A stretch of 18,380 nucleotides of DNA from an uncultured Candidatus Melainabacteria bacterium (GCA_934754735.1 CAKVJE010000028.1:1-18380); one strand, 5' to 3'; shown: positions 1-7,795, counted from the stretch's first letter. Numbers and translations are program-made. The notes: generated by a model from the sequence alone, not told the origin.

Positions 1-136
1 CGGCTAAATGTGGTTTACTATCTATATCCTAAAATTTTAATGTTCTTTAAAAACTTTGCTTAAATCTATTTTATTTAAGTCCTTATTGATAATAACACCT
101 GAAAAAATGATTGCAAGAAAAAATTTATACCGTTCA
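1..136. other. left-edge segment without a confident gene
   Basis: No complete gene is visible here. On the plus strand frame 1 is open from base 1 to a TAA at 61-63 (about 20 codons, hydrophobic and aromatic residues near the end), so it could be the last codons of a gene entering from the left. In sequence this AT-rich, an open run of that length is also common by chance. A minus-strand frame is open over a similar length and closes with TAA near the left side, but it runs antisense into the first gene and has no start signal. Nothing else is recognisable. Confidence 0.2.
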
Positions 137-145
137 TGATAAAAT
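137..145 (+). promoter_or_regulatory. extended -10 promoter of the PurN-like gene, probably leaderless
   Basis: TGATAAAAT gives the TG-n plus -10 hexamer arrangement (TG at 137-138, TAAAAT at 140-145). The ATG at 152 follows after exactly six bases, so normal initiation about seven bases after the hexamer would start the mRNA on the A of ATG. No Shine-Dalgarno is present between hexamer and ATG. No good -35 is seen at 16-18 bp spacing, which extended -10 promoters can tolerate. Confidence 0.5.
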
Positions 146-151
146 ATTGAT

Positions 152-631
152 ATGAAAAAACTTGCATTGCTATATTCTACATACACTCCAACAATAGATA
201 GTATTATAGCTCATCTTAAAGATTTTGATGTAACTTGTTTAACCGCGCAGGACAACTTAGATACTTATGATTTAGTTGCAAATATAAATTATAAAAGTGA
301 GATAGAACAAAATCACGTTGCAGTTCATCATTCTCTACTTCCGGCTTTTGAATCAAAAGAGCCTGTGAAAGATGCCATTTTGGCAGGTGTAAAAGTAACA
401 GGTATAACTTTTTATTACACTAATCCTAAAAAAATTATTACACAATACCCGATTTTTATATCAAATGCTTCTCATTATGATGATGTTGCAAAAGAGTTAG
501 AATACTTAGAGCAAACAATTTATCCTCTGATTCTTCAAAGGCTTTTAGAAAACAAGCCGTTTGAAATCCGCAATCTTTTATCTAAAGGATGTTCCGGTAA
601 CTGTGGAGGGTGTAATTCTTGCAAACACTAA
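152..631 (+). CDS. PurN-like formyltransferase-fold protein with C-terminal Cys cluster
   Basis: This 159-residue protein resembles the catalytic core of glycinamide ribonucleotide formyltransferase (PurN, usually about 200 residues), but shortened at the N-terminal half. The VHHSLLPAF segment matches the family NIHPSLLP loop, followed by a GVKVTGITFYY strand matching the conserved GxxxHGxTVH region, then the typical helix ending IYPLILQRLL. Two of the three PurN catalytic residues are not where expected: the Asn two residues before the loop His is Ala, and the Asp of the LDxGPII loop aligns with Asn. Catalysis of the usual formyl transfer is therefore doubtful. The last 13 residues carry C147, C151, C154 and C157 (Cx3Cx2Cx2C), absent from ordinary PurN and suggestive of a metal or Fe-S site. 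The next gene overlaps its end by 13 bases and encodes a PurD-like protein, the enzyme preceding PurN in purine synthesis. A methionyl-tRNA formyltransferase-type relative is less likely. Function unknown. Confidence 0.75.
   Translation: MKKLALLYSTYTPTIDSIIAHLKDFDVTCLTAQDNLDTYDLVANINYKSEIEQNHVAVHHSLLPAFESKEPVKDAILAGVKVTGITFYYTNPKKIITQYPIFISNASHYDDVAKELEYLEQTIYPLILQRLLENKPFEIRNLLSKGCSGNCGGCNSCKH
605..621 (+). promoter_or_regulatory. Shine-Dalgarno deciding the TTG start of the PurD-like gene
   Basis: GGAGG at 605-609 lies nine bases before TTG at 619-621, inside the cysteine-coding end of the upstream gene. No ATG or GTG in this frame fits better, so the TTG is the most likely start and the two genes overlap by 13 bases, implying translational coupling. 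Confidence 0.6.
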
Positions 632-1395
632 ATGTTCTTGTAGCCGGAGAAGGAAAACTTTTACCGATTATTCAGGATTCTAAATATCTAAAAAAACTTT
701 ATGTAACATCTGATGATGAAATAAATGGTGCTATAAACATTAAATTTAATACATTTAAAGAGCTTGCTATCAAGTGTAAATCTTTGCAAATTGATGTTGT
801 GCTTGTTGAAAATGAAAAGTGGATTTTGCAAGGAATTGCAGATGTCTTAAGAAAGAATTTCGTTAATTGTATTGCTCCGACGGCTTATTGGGCAGAAACT
901 CTTAGAGACAGTATTAAATCAAGAGAACTTTTGGTCGGAACATCAATTAATATTCCGCGAAAATTTCAATACCCAAAAGAGTTTCCGCTTTTAGTTCGCG
1001 GTAAAGGTTTTAAATTTGTAGCAAAAACTTTAAATGAAGCTATCGCATTAAAAACAAATATTAATTCGGCTTTCCCGTTAGAAATAGCGCAAACTACTTT
1101 CCTCGAAGAGTTACTGGAAGGTGAGGTTTTGAATATTGTTTCGTTTTTTGACGGCAAAACATTAAAAACATTTTCTGATGATAAAAATATAATTGAATAT
1201 TCAAATGCTCTGCAAGAAATTTTGTTGTGTAAGAAAGCAAATTTTATCGGTTTTTTCAACTCTAGATTGATTTATAAAGATAACAAACTTTATAATGCCG
1301 GATTTGATTTAGACATATCTAAAATAGAATTAAATAAAGATTTATTGTTCATTCTATCTCTTGGAATTTATCAAAAATTAAATGAAATACTATAA
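619..1395 (+). CDS. shortened PurD-like (ATP-grasp) protein
   Basis: A 258-residue protein whose first 105 residues resemble the N-terminal domain of phosphoribosylamine-glycine ligase (PurD): a NVLVAGEG strand-loop at the start, a DVVLVEN strand matching the family DLVVVGPE region, and an APT...A..L..SK-like helix near residues 90-105. The second half resembles a reduced ATP-grasp domain: FLEELLEGEVLNIVSFFDG matches the PurD EEFLxGEExS...DG signature, and NAGFDLD near the end matches the metal-binding NARFGDPE strand, with several acidic residues changed. PurD is normally about 420 residues. The GR-EH motif of the phosphoribosylamine site and the GGMGAY stretch are not found. It starts with TTG and overlaps the PurN-like gene, so the pair is probably co-translated. 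The real glycinamide ribonucleotide synthetase activity seems unlikely; the pair may act on another amine substrate or be regulatory. That is inference. Confidence 0.65.
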   Translation: MQTLNVLVAGEGKLLPIIQDSKYLKKLYVTSDDEINGAINIKFNTFKELAIKCKSLQIDVVLVENEKWILQGIADVLRKNFVNCIAPTAYWAETLRDSIKSRELLVGTSINIPRKFQYPKEFPLLVRGKGFKFVAKTLNEAIALKTNINSAFPLEIAQTTFLEELLEGEVLNIVSFFDGKTLKTFSDDKNIIEYSNALQEILLCKKANFIGFFNSRLIYKDNKLYNAGFDLDISKIELNKDLLFILSLGIYQKLNEIL

Positions 1396-1411
1396 ATCAT
1401 GTTGCTTTTTA

Positions 1412-1420
1412 TGTTACAAT
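1412..1420 (+). promoter_or_regulatory. probable extended -10 promoter of the first glycosyltransferase
   Basis: TGTTACAAT (TG, any base, TACAAT) lies 22 bases before the ATG at 1443. Initiation near 1427 would leave a short leader holding AAAAGGAG at 1431-1438, a good ribosome binding site. No convincing -35 is seen. Confidence 0.4.
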
Positions 1421-1442
1421 TAATGCTTAGAAAAGGAGTGAG

Positions 1443-2315
1443 ATGCTTAAAAAGCTTTTGAATTGCAAATTTCATTTAAGGTTTGTGATAAATCCTTATA
1501 TTCGTTATAAAGCCGACAATTTAGGGGAATATTTAGGACTCAACGAAATTAAGCGTGATGTTCCGCTTGTTATTTCGCTTACTTCTTATGAAGAACGCTT
1601 CGATGATTTAACAATATCACTTTACTCTTTGTTAACTCAAACTGTAAAACCTGATAGAATAATTCTTTGGCTGAGTGATAAACTTACGTTGAATGATTTA
1701 CCCTATGATATTACAAGATTTATTAAAAACGGACTTGAAATAAGATTTGTCAAAGATATCGGCTCGTATACCAAGGCTATTTATGCTTTTAAAGAGTTTT
1801 CCGAATCAATAATCGTAACAGCGGATGACGATATTTATTATCCTAAAGATTGGCTTTCAAAGCTTTATTATTCATATATAACAAATCCAAGTGATATTAG
1901 TGTTCATCGCGCACACAGAATAAAGCTGGAAGATAATAAAATTGCTCCTTATGAAACTTGGGAAAAACATGTAGAAAATGAAAGTGCAAGGTTTGATAAC
2001 TTTTTAACTGGTGTCGGCGGTGTTTTGTATCCTCCGAATTGTTTTTCTAAAGAAGTTTTAAGAGAAGATGTTTTTTTGAATAAATGCCCATATGCTGATG
2101 ATATTTGGTTTTGGGTTATGGCGTTAGTGCACAATCGCAAAATAAGAGTTGTAAAAAATCATAATTCAGTTCTTTATTGTACGGATATTTACAGACAAAT
2201 TCTGCAAAACAAACGCACACTTTATAGAATCAATTCCAAAGGACAAAATGACAAACAGCTTGACGAATTGTTGAAGTTGTACGGGCAGAATGTAATGAGC
2301 AAAATAGGATTATAG
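1443..2315 (+). CDS. GT-A fold glycosyltransferase
   Basis: A 290-residue glycosyltransferase likely acting on a surface polysaccharide. It has the GT-A order: VPLVISLTSYEERF strand and loop at 40-53, a helix LSLLTQ-type region around 58-66, the metal-binding acidic cluster DDD at 128-130 within TADDDIYYP, a glycine-rich GVGGVLYPP acceptor-side loop around 190-198, and ADDIWFW at 218-224, a candidate catalytic-base region. The end (NSKGQND) is seen in a group of polysaccharide-locus transferases. There is no signal peptide or membrane segment, so it is probably cytoplasmic or peripheral. The start is supported by GGAG four bases upstream. The Stealth-type gene follows after a single base, indicating co-translation. 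The sugar and linkage cannot be told from sequence. Confidence 0.85.
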   Translation: MLKKLLNCKFHLRFVINPYIRYKADNLGEYLGLNEIKRDVPLVISLTSYEERFDDLTISLYSLLTQTVKPDRIILWLSDKLTLNDLPYDITRFIKNGLEIRFVKDIGSYTKAIYAFKEFSESIIVTADDDIYYPKDWLSKLYYSYITNPSDISVHRAHRIKLEDNKIAPYETWEKHVENESARFDNFLTGVGGVLYPPNCFSKEVLREDVFLNKCPYADDIWFWVMALVHNRKIRVVKNHNSVLYCTDIYRQILQNKRTLYRINSKGQNDKQLDELLKLYGQNVMSKIGL

Positions 2316-2316
2316 C

Positions 2317-3294
2317 ATGGTTGACTTTAATAAGATAAAGATTGACATGGTCTATACTTGGGTTGATAATAAGGACCCCAAATGGTTAGAAAAAAAACTT
2401 GCATACAGTAGTGAGTGCAAGGATAATGATGCAAATAACAATTGTCGATATATAAATAATGATGAGTTAAAATACTCATTACGTTCATTAGAGAAATATG
2501 CTAATTGGATTAATAAAATATACATTGTAACTGATAATCAAGTTCCTGAATGGTTAAATACAGAAAATGAAAGAATAAAAATCATAGACCATACAGATAT
2601 TATTCCAAAAAATTGTCTGCCAGTTTTTAATTCTAATGCAATAGAACATTGTATTTCTAATATTCCGGAACTTTCGGAATATTATTTATACGGAAATGAC
2701 GATACGTTTTTTGCAAATAATGTATCACCAAGTTTTTTCTACCATAAAGACGGATATCCATATTGCAGATTTAGTTACAAATTTGATAAAGATTTCGATT
2801 TTTATAATAGGATGTGTGCAAACACAGACGATTTAATAGAAAAAAAGTTTGGTAAATCCTTAAAGATGTTCTCTCATCATAACATTAATGCTTTTAGAAA
2901 ATCTGATGTAAAAAATTGTATTGAGATGTTTAAAAAAGAAATAAATGAGACTATAAAATGTAGATTTAGAAGAATTGATAACGTAGAACAAACAATTTAT
3001 TTAAACTATGCACTTGCGATAAAACACGGACATTATAGAGGTATTTGCAGGTTGGATATGTTTTTACCTTTTTATAAAAATAAAACTTATAATTATTTTG
3101 CTGAAAAATATCAGCCAGATTCTTTGTACTTAAATCCGCATGATAAACAATTATTTGAATTGTTAAAAAATAATAAAAAAATTGGGCTTTTTTGCATCAA
3201 TGATACAGAAAATATTTCTAATGAAGAAAGAATTTTTGTGAAAAGTTTTTTACAAGAAACGTTTTCCCTAAAATCTTCTTTTGAAAAATTATAA
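2317..3294 (+). CDS. Stealth-family sugar-phosphate transferase
   Basis: This 325-residue protein carries the Stealth conserved regions. CR1 is IDMVYTWVDNKDPKW (residues 9-23). CR2 runs from NDELKYSLRSLEKYANWINKIYIVTD (48-73) to YYLYGNDDTFF (122-132). The CR3-like SHHNINAFRKSDV follows (186-198), and a shorter CR4-like segment lies toward the end. Stealth proteins transfer hexose-1-phosphate to build phosphodiester-linked capsule or cell-wall glycans, and related domains occur in animal GlcNAc-1-phosphotransferase. The gene begins one base after the preceding glycosyltransferase stop, so the two are probably one transcript. Its last six bases overlap the convergent glycosyltransferase gene. 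Length and motif order are normal for compact family members. The exact sugar phosphate is unknown. Confidence 0.88.
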   Translation: MVDFNKIKIDMVYTWVDNKDPKWLEKKLAYSSECKDNDANNNCRYINNDELKYSLRSLEKYANWINKIYIVTDNQVPEWLNTENERIKIIDHTDIIPKNCLPVFNSNAIEHCISNIPELSEYYLYGNDDTFFANNVSPSFFYHKDGYPYCRFSYKFDKDFDFYNRMCANTDDLIEKKFGKSLKMFSHHNINAFRKSDVKNCIEMFKKEINETIKCRFRRIDNVEQTIYLNYALAIKHGHYRGICRLDMFLPFYKNKTYNYFAEKYQPDSLYLNPHDKQLFELLKNNKKIGLFCINDTENISNEERIFVKSFLQETFSLKSSFEKL

Positions 3295-4326
3295 TTTGAG
3301 AATTTTCTTTTTTATGTAAAAATAAATACTTGTATAAGTTGGGAAATTCTTTTTTATAAACTCTTTTGTGTTGTAAATAATAAAGAAAAGCTTTTTATTT
3401 TTAGATAATACATTTATTCCAAACATATAAATATATTTATTATTGTGTGCTTTACATTGTGCTAATATTTTAAAATTAATATTGTTTGTAAAAATTTCTT
3501 TCATTTGATTGAATGAAATTTGCTTGTTATCATATCCTTTTTTACAAAGCTCAACTAATGTGTAATACAAATAGGATAATATTGCAATTTTGGAATTGTC
3601 ATCTATTTCCTCGCTCATTTCTCTAAAATTATTTATGCTTTTAATTAGATAATTAATATATAAACAATGTTTTGACGTTAAGGAATTATTACGACTTGCT
3701 CTGTAGTTATATAAAATTCCATCGGTGTATAGAATATGTTTCGCATTTATGAATGTTTTTAATGAAAATTCAACATCTTCCATACATTTATAATCATTAA
3801 ATAAAATGTTATGTTCTGTCAAAAATTTTTTTTTAAAGAGTTTACTCCAAGGATTATATTCAAACATTGGAAATAGCTCAGCGTTTCCATTCAAACCACA
3901 TTTTTTTAAAAGTTTTCCGCATTGTCTATAACCTTTTGCACTTTTATTTGTATCTTCAAAAAATGTGTTATGATTAAATGAAAAAATTTCAGTATCTTCT
4001 TCTAATAAACTTATTGCTTTTTGGTATAAATCAAGTTCTAACCAATCATCTGAATCAAAGAAATGGATGTATTCTCCTTGTGATATTTGCAATCCTGTGT
4101 TTCTTGAATAACCCACGCCTTTATTTTCAGTATTTTTTATAATAGTTATTCTATTATCGTTTAAAGCAAAATTGTTTAGAATTTGCATTGACAAATCTGT
4201 AGAACAATCTTCTATACAAATAATTTCTAAATTTTTATATGTTTGATTTACTACAGATTCAAGTGCCTTATGTAAATACTTTTCAACATTATAAACAGGA
4301 ATAATTACACTTATTAATGGTTTCAT
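3289..4326 (-). CDS. family 2 glycosyltransferase
   Basis: A 345-residue GT2 enzyme. PLISVIIPVYNVEKYLHKAL at the start is the nucleotide-binding strand and first helix; IEDCST near 39-44 binds the nucleotide; DSDDW at 91-95 is the metal-binding DxD; MEDVEF after the middle is the usual catalytic-base region. The C-terminal 100 residues are lysine-rich and aromatic, with no clear membrane helix, typical of cell-surface glycan enzymes that sit on the inner membrane face. It is a paralogue of the gene just upstream and follows it after 25 bases, but a -10 hexamer in that gap suggests its own leaderless promoter. No Shine-Dalgarno precedes the ATG. It converges with the Stealth gene with a six-base overlap. 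Donor and acceptor are not predictable. Confidence 0.9.
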   Translation of the reverse strand: MKPLISVIIPVYNVEKYLHKALESVVNQTYKNLEIICIEDCSTDLSMQILNNFALNDNRITIIKNTENKGVGYSRNTGLQISQGEYIHFFDSDDWLELDLYQKAISLLEEDTEIFSFNHNTFFEDTNKSAKGYRQCGKLLKKCGLNGNAELFPMFEYNPWSKLFKKKFLTEHNILFNDYKCMEDVEFSLKTFINAKHILYTDGILYNYRASRNNSLTSKHCLYINYLIKSINNFREMSEEIDDNSKIAILSYLYYTLVELCKKGYDNKQISFNQMKEIFTNNINFKILAQCKAHNNKYIYMFGINVLSKNKKLFFIIYNTKEFIKKNFPTYTSIYFYIKKKILKL

Positions 4327-4332
4327 AAATCT

Positions 4333-4341
4333 ATAATATCA
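4333..4341 (-). promoter_or_regulatory. extended -10 promoter giving a leaderless GT2 mRNA
   Basis: On the minus strand the sequence is TGATATTAT followed by AGATTT and then the ATG at 4326. The hexamer TATTAT is preceded by TG-n and is six bases from the start codon, so transcription would begin on the start codon. It lies in the 25-base gap after the upstream GT2 gene. No Shine-Dalgarno is present. Confidence 0.45.
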
Positions 4342-4351
4342 TAAATCGTAA

Positions 4352-5395
4352 TTATTTTTTGAATGTAACCAGTTTTAATTTTCTATAGTATCCAAAAAAA
4401 GTTGGAAATAATTGTTTGATTTTCATCCTAAAAAAATTTTCAATACAAAAAATAAATTCATTTTCATACATTATTTTGTTATACATACCCACGTAATAAC
4501 TCATATTACTTTCTTCTAATACTTTATAATCAATATATTTTTTAAATATCTTTTTTAACTCAAAATGTGAAATTTTAAAGTTTCCATAAGCAAGAAGTGC
4601 AGTATATGCCAATGTTTTATACATTTTTTTTAATAATTCTAACCGAACTTTCGTTGGAAATTCTTTAGTTATACAATCCGCTTTGAGAGTATCATATATT
4701 AAATATTCTATATAATCATCTCTTTTAGATACAACTGAACCTTGCCTTGCAATTCTATAATTAAGAATTTTATCATTTATAAATACTATAGTCCTTGCTT
4801 TAGGAGCTAAGTCTAAAAAATGTTCAACATCTTCAAAACATCTGCTTTGTTTGAACTTAATATTAAATTCTTCAAGCAGGGCTTTTCTTATTATTTTTGT
4901 CATCCCTACTCCAAGATATTGAATACACTCTGGGGTATTAAATATATTTATTATCCTGTTAGTCAAATCCTGCGGAACATCAGGAAATTTGTGTTTAATA
5001 TGAGTAACTGCATTCACGCTATAATGCGAAAAAGTAATAATGTCAACTTCACCAAATTGCTTCAGTGCGCTAGCAAGTTTTGAAAGCCCGTCTTTTTCCA
5101 ACCAATCATCTGAATCGAGAAAATAAATATATTTCCCTTTTGCATTATCTAAAGCAAAATTTCTGGAATATCCTGCACCCATATTAGTTTCGTTAGAAAA
5201 AACTCTAATCCTACTATCTTTGGACGCATATTTATTTATAATACTTAAGCTCTTATCTTTAGATGCATCGTCGACACAAATTATTTCAATATTGTTAAAT
5301 GATTGATTTATAACAGAATTCAGACATTTGGAAATATATTTTGCAGAATTATATACAGGAATAATTACACTTATCAATGGCTCTTTTGTATTCAA
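4352..5395 (-). CDS. family 2 glycosyltransferase (paralogue of the next gene)
   Basis: A 347-residue GT2 enzyme: PLISVIIPVYNSAKYISKCL at residues 6-25, VDDAS near 41-45, the metal-binding DSDDW at 94-98, and FEDVEHF further on as the probable base region. It shares the whole domain plan and many residues with the 345-residue gene downstream, so the pair probably arose by duplication followed by divergence, giving two linkages in one polymer. The start is TTG at 5395: GGGAG lies six bases upstream on the minus strand, and no ATG precedes the conserved PLISV segment. The gene is divergent from the GT-B gene at 5465, with 69 bases between them holding both promoters. The C-terminus is basic and aromatic, probably membrane-associated. 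Confidence 0.88.
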   Translation of the reverse strand: MNTKEPLISVIIPVYNSAKYISKCLNSVINQSFNNIEIICVDDASKDKSLSIINKYASKDSRIRVFSNETNMGAGYSRNFALDNAKGKYIYFLDSDDWLEKDGLSKLASALKQFGEVDIITFSHYSVNAVTHIKHKFPDVPQDLTNRIINIFNTPECIQYLGVGMTKIIRKALLEEFNIKFKQSRCFEDVEHFLDLAPKARTIVFINDKILNYRIARQGSVVSKRDDYIEYLIYDTLKADCITKEFPTKVRLELLKKMYKTLAYTALLAYGNFKISHFELKKIFKKYIDYKVLEESNMSYYVGMYNKIMYENEFIFCIENFFRMKIKQLFPTFFGYYRKLKLVTFKK

Positions 5396-5452
5396 AACCG
5401 GCTCCCAATATCCTTATACAATACACATAATGTATCATAAACAAGTTTGATG

Positions 5453-5458
5453 TAAAAT
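5453..5458 (+). promoter_or_regulatory. -10 hexamer of the GT-B gene, probably leaderless
   Basis: TAAAAT is followed by GATAAT and then ATG at 5465, the same six-base spacing as at other starts in this window. TG touches the hexamer directly rather than with one base between. There is no Shine-Dalgarno before the ATG. Confidence 0.4.
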
Positions 5459-5464
5459 GATAAT

Positions 5465-6880
5465 ATGACCAAAATTCTTTTTGACGCAACAGAGCTTTCA
5501 TATTTTCTGGAAGAATCCGGGCATAGGGCCGGAGTGTTTTTCGTTGCGCTTAATCTTTTTAGAGAATTAAAAAAAAGAAAAGATGTGGAACTTGTTTTTT
5601 GCTGCAATTTTAAGAGATATTATTTTTTGAAAGAAGTTATTGAAAAAGTTGAAGAATTCCAAGGAATAGAGCTTCTTAAAGAGAATTCTTTAATAAATTT
5701 GGCGTTCGCAAAATTGAATTACTTAGCTGAATGTAAGCAAACAAAGCAATCCCCGCCCCTTGAGGGAGGGGAAGCAGTTCTGTTTGAGCGTGAGCGAAAA
5801 CTAGAAATGCAGGGGTGGGGTCACTCAGCAAATAACCCCACCCCGAAATCAAAGATTTCGACCCTCCCTCAAGGGGCGGGTAGTTCCAAACTTAAATACG
5901 CAATTCTCAGTCTATCCAGATATTACGAGAATATTTTTTACAAACAAAACAAAAAAAACATTGAAGAGCTAAAAGATTTTGAAATCTACTTTAGCCCGTT
6001 TCAAGCGCCGTCAGAAGAAATCTTACATTCTAAACATTTGAAACGATTTAGGATGATTCATGACATTATTCCTATTTTAGAAGCGGGCAAAATTCCTACG
6101 AATAAAAGGCTTTGGTGTTATAGAATTTATAATACGATTAATCAAAACGATTTTTATGTTACGAATTCAGAATGCACAAGAAAAGATGTTTTAAAGTATT
6201 TTGATATTAAAGAAGAAAATATAAAAACTACACTTTTGGGTGCTGATGCTACTTTCACCCCACCCCTTAATCCTAACCTCTCAGGAAACAATACTCAATT
6301 GTTTCCTTCGGCAGAGTCTCAAGGAGCGGGGAAACCCACTAAATATGTATTTTCATTATGCACTTTAGGCAAACGTAAAAATTTAATTTTTGCTATCAAA
6401 AATTTCTTCAAATTTATAGAAAAGAATAAGATTAATGACCTTAAACTCGTTTTAGCAGGCGGAGTTTGGGAAAAATTCAAAAAAGAATTAACTAACACTA
6501 TTGGCGACTTCGATCAATCAAAAATTGAGGTTTTAGGTTATGTTAAAGATGAAGAATTACCAAGGCTTTATTCAAATGCGCTCATGTTTATTTATCCTTC
6601 TTTGTATGAAGGATTTGGCTTACCTGTATTAGAAGCTATGAAATGTGGATGTCCGGTTATTACATCTAACGTATCATCGTTACCGGAAGTTATAGGACAA
6701 GCCGGAATTCAAATTAATCCGACTAATGATGAAGAATTGATAGAAGCTTACGAAAAAATGTATTATGACAACTTCTTTAGAGAGCTTTGTATTGAAAGAG
6801 GTTTAATAAGAGCTAAAAACTTTAGTTGGGAAAAATGTGCTTCAGAACTTCTTGAGTTTATTGAAACAAATGGTGTTTAA
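5465..6880 (+). CDS. GT-B glycosyltransferase (GT4/group 1) with two palindromic insertions
   Basis: A 471-residue group 1 glycosyltransferase, about 70 residues longer than similar enzymes. The C-terminal Rossmann domain is intact: [37 protein letters not shown], then [15 protein letters not shown] with the EX7E pair E382 and E390 that contacts the sugar nucleotide. The N-terminal domain has the HDIIPI strand and the NSECTRKDV segment. Two stretches look foreign. Residues about 96-139 (from QSPPLEGGE to LPQGAG) and 265-289 (PPLNPNLSG to SQGAG) are encoded by GC-rich palindromic repeats listed separately. Both sit in linkers, the second just before the C-terminal domain, and both keep the frame, so the enzyme is probably active. 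The ATG lacks a Shine-Dalgarno. The 3' end overlaps the convergent RgpF-like gene by 39 bases. Confidence 0.88.
   Translation: MTKILFDATELSYFLEESGHRAGVFFVALNLFRELKKRKDVELVFCCNFKRYYFLKEVIEKVEEFQGIELLKENSLINLAFAKLNYLAECKQTKQSPPLEGGEAVLFERERKLEMQGWGHSANNPTPKSKISTLPQGAGSSKLKYAILSLSRYYENIFYKQNKKNIEELKDFEIYFSPFQAPSEEILHSKHLKRFRMIHDIIPILEAGKIPTNKRLWCYRIYNTINQNDFYVTNSECTRKDVLKYFDIKEENIKTTLLGADATFTPPLNPNLSGNNTQLFPSAESQGAGKPTKYVFSLCTLGKRKNLIFAIKNFFKFIEKNKINDLKLVLAGGVWEKFKKELTNTIGDFDQSKIEVLGYVKDEELPRLYSNALMFIYPSLYEGFGLPVLEAMKCGCPVITSNVSSLPEVIGQAGIQINPTNDEELIEAYEKMYYDNFFRELCIERGLIRAKNFSWEKCASELLEFIETNGV
5751..5880 (+). repeat. GC-rich palindromic element inserted in-frame in the GT-B gene
   Basis: The ends form a perfect 19-base inverted repeat: CCCGCCCCTTGAGGGAGGG at 5752-5770 and its complement at 5862-5880. 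Inside are GGGGTGGGGT (5812-5821) pairing with 5835-5844, and a hairpin of CGAAATC (5844-5850) with GATTTCG (5854-5860). The element is far richer in G and C than the host gene. Its left half aligns with the element at 10840-10906 on the opposite strand (shared blocks AGCAGT, TGAGCG, AGCGAA, AATGCAGG, TGGGG). It adds about 43 codons without a stop. No transposase is encoded and no clear target duplication is seen. Confidence 0.85.
6258..6331 (+). repeat. second palindromic element in-frame in the GT-B gene
   Basis: An outer imperfect stem pairs CCCCACCCCTT (6258-6268) with AAGGAGCGGGG (6321-6331), two mismatches in eleven. An inner perfect nine-base hairpin pairs GGAAACAAT (6284-6292) with ATTGTTTCC (6298-6306) around a five-base loop. 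The flanking CCCCTTAATCCTAACCTCTC resembles the minus strand of the element at 9597-9636. It encodes about 25 residues in the linker before the C-terminal Rossmann domain. Confidence 0.7.
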
Positions 6881-7795
6881 AATTTTATATAAACTTCTTT
6901 CTATGTTAATCACAAAAAAACGGATTTCTAGAGGAGCATTTTTTAGTAGATTAAATCGGATTTTTCTATAAGCATTCATATTTGAATATTTATTCTCAAA
7001 CAAGTCTTTAACGCGTTCAGAATGTTGTTTGATGAGTTCTATCGGATAATTAGTCTGAGTTATAACTTTTTCCCAGCTTTTAACTTCTCCCGTAAAATAA
7101 AGTCCGTTTTTAATTATTGCAGTTTTCAGAAATGGAAAATTATCTTGTGCTATCAATTTATCCCATTTTTCAATTAAGCAATTATGAATAAATCTATATT
7201 TATTTATAAAAACAGCGCTCTTAAATCCGTTTTTATACAATAATTGACTTAATCCGACTTCATTGTTCGTAACGACATCGTTTTTTGCATTTTCAGCTTT
7301 TATACTATTGATAAAATTTTTAAAAATATCACTATTAAATACACTTTGTTTAAAAAGAATGAAATAACTTTGTATATGCGGAGCTATTGATGGCTTAGTA
7401 GGCGATTCTTCAAATTTGGTTATACCATATCGATTTTGTGTCATTCCCCAGAAATCACACTTTTTATTTTCCATTTCTTCAAAAATAGGTTTGAGCGGAT
7501 AAAATGGACCATAACATGAATCGTTAACAAACAAAAGTTCTTCAAACTGCAAACTTTTTTCTTTAGCTAACAAAAAACCTCTTTTGTATGAGCCAAAATC
7601 ATATTCACCATGCGTTTGTGCTAAGACAAAATCTGCGATATTATTAAGTTTATTTGTTTCGTTTGTGTCGAGATTGCAGTCTGAAACAAAAATTATTGTT
7701 TCACAAACTTCTTTTAGAGCTTTTAAATAATATATAACATAATCGTCAATTATACTATCTCTATCCCAATGTGCAAACACGCAAAGTCTTTTCAT
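6842..7795 (-). CDS. RgpF-like rhamnan synthesis F family protein
   Basis: A 317-residue protein with the RgpF-type opening LCVFAHWDRDSIIDDYVIYYLKALKEVCETIIFVSD (residues 4-39) and the family-typical GEYDFGSYKRGF (near 63-74), then ELLFVNDSCYGPFYPL and FWGMTQN, a GT-A-like order in which NDSCYGP takes the metal-site position. RgpF proteins act in rhamnose-glucose cell-wall polysaccharide and O-antigen assembly. Here it is the last gene of the surface-glycan locus. The start is the first ATG; no Shine-Dalgarno precedes it but a -10 hexamer six bases upstream suggests a leaderless mRNA. The last 13 codons overlap the end of the convergent GT-B gene. No membrane helix is evident. The sugar is unknown. 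Confidence 0.85.
   Translation of the reverse strand: MKRLCVFAHWDRDSIIDDYVIYYLKALKEVCETIIFVSDCNLDTNETNKLNNIADFVLAQTHGEYDFGSYKRGFLLAKEKSLQFEELLFVNDSCYGPFYPLKPIFEEMENKKCDFWGMTQNRYGITKFEESPTKPSIAPHIQSYFILFKQSVFNSDIFKNFINSIKAENAKNDVVTNNEVGLSQLLYKNGFKSAVFINKYRFIHNCLIEKWDKLIAQDNFPFLKTAIIKNGLYFTGEVKSWEKVITQTNYPIELIKQHSERVKDLFENKYSNMNAYRKIRFNLLKNAPLEIRFFVINIERSLYKILNTICFNKLKKF

Noticed and set aside
5392..5607. Minus-strand open frame overlapping the start of the GT-B gene
   Set aside because: It covers the divergent promoter region and the GT-B coding start, has no family similarity and no start signals.
5751..5880. CRISPR array or intron as an explanation for the GC-rich insertion
   Set aside because: There is no regular direct repeat with spacers, and the reading frame stays open, so splicing is not needed to explain it.
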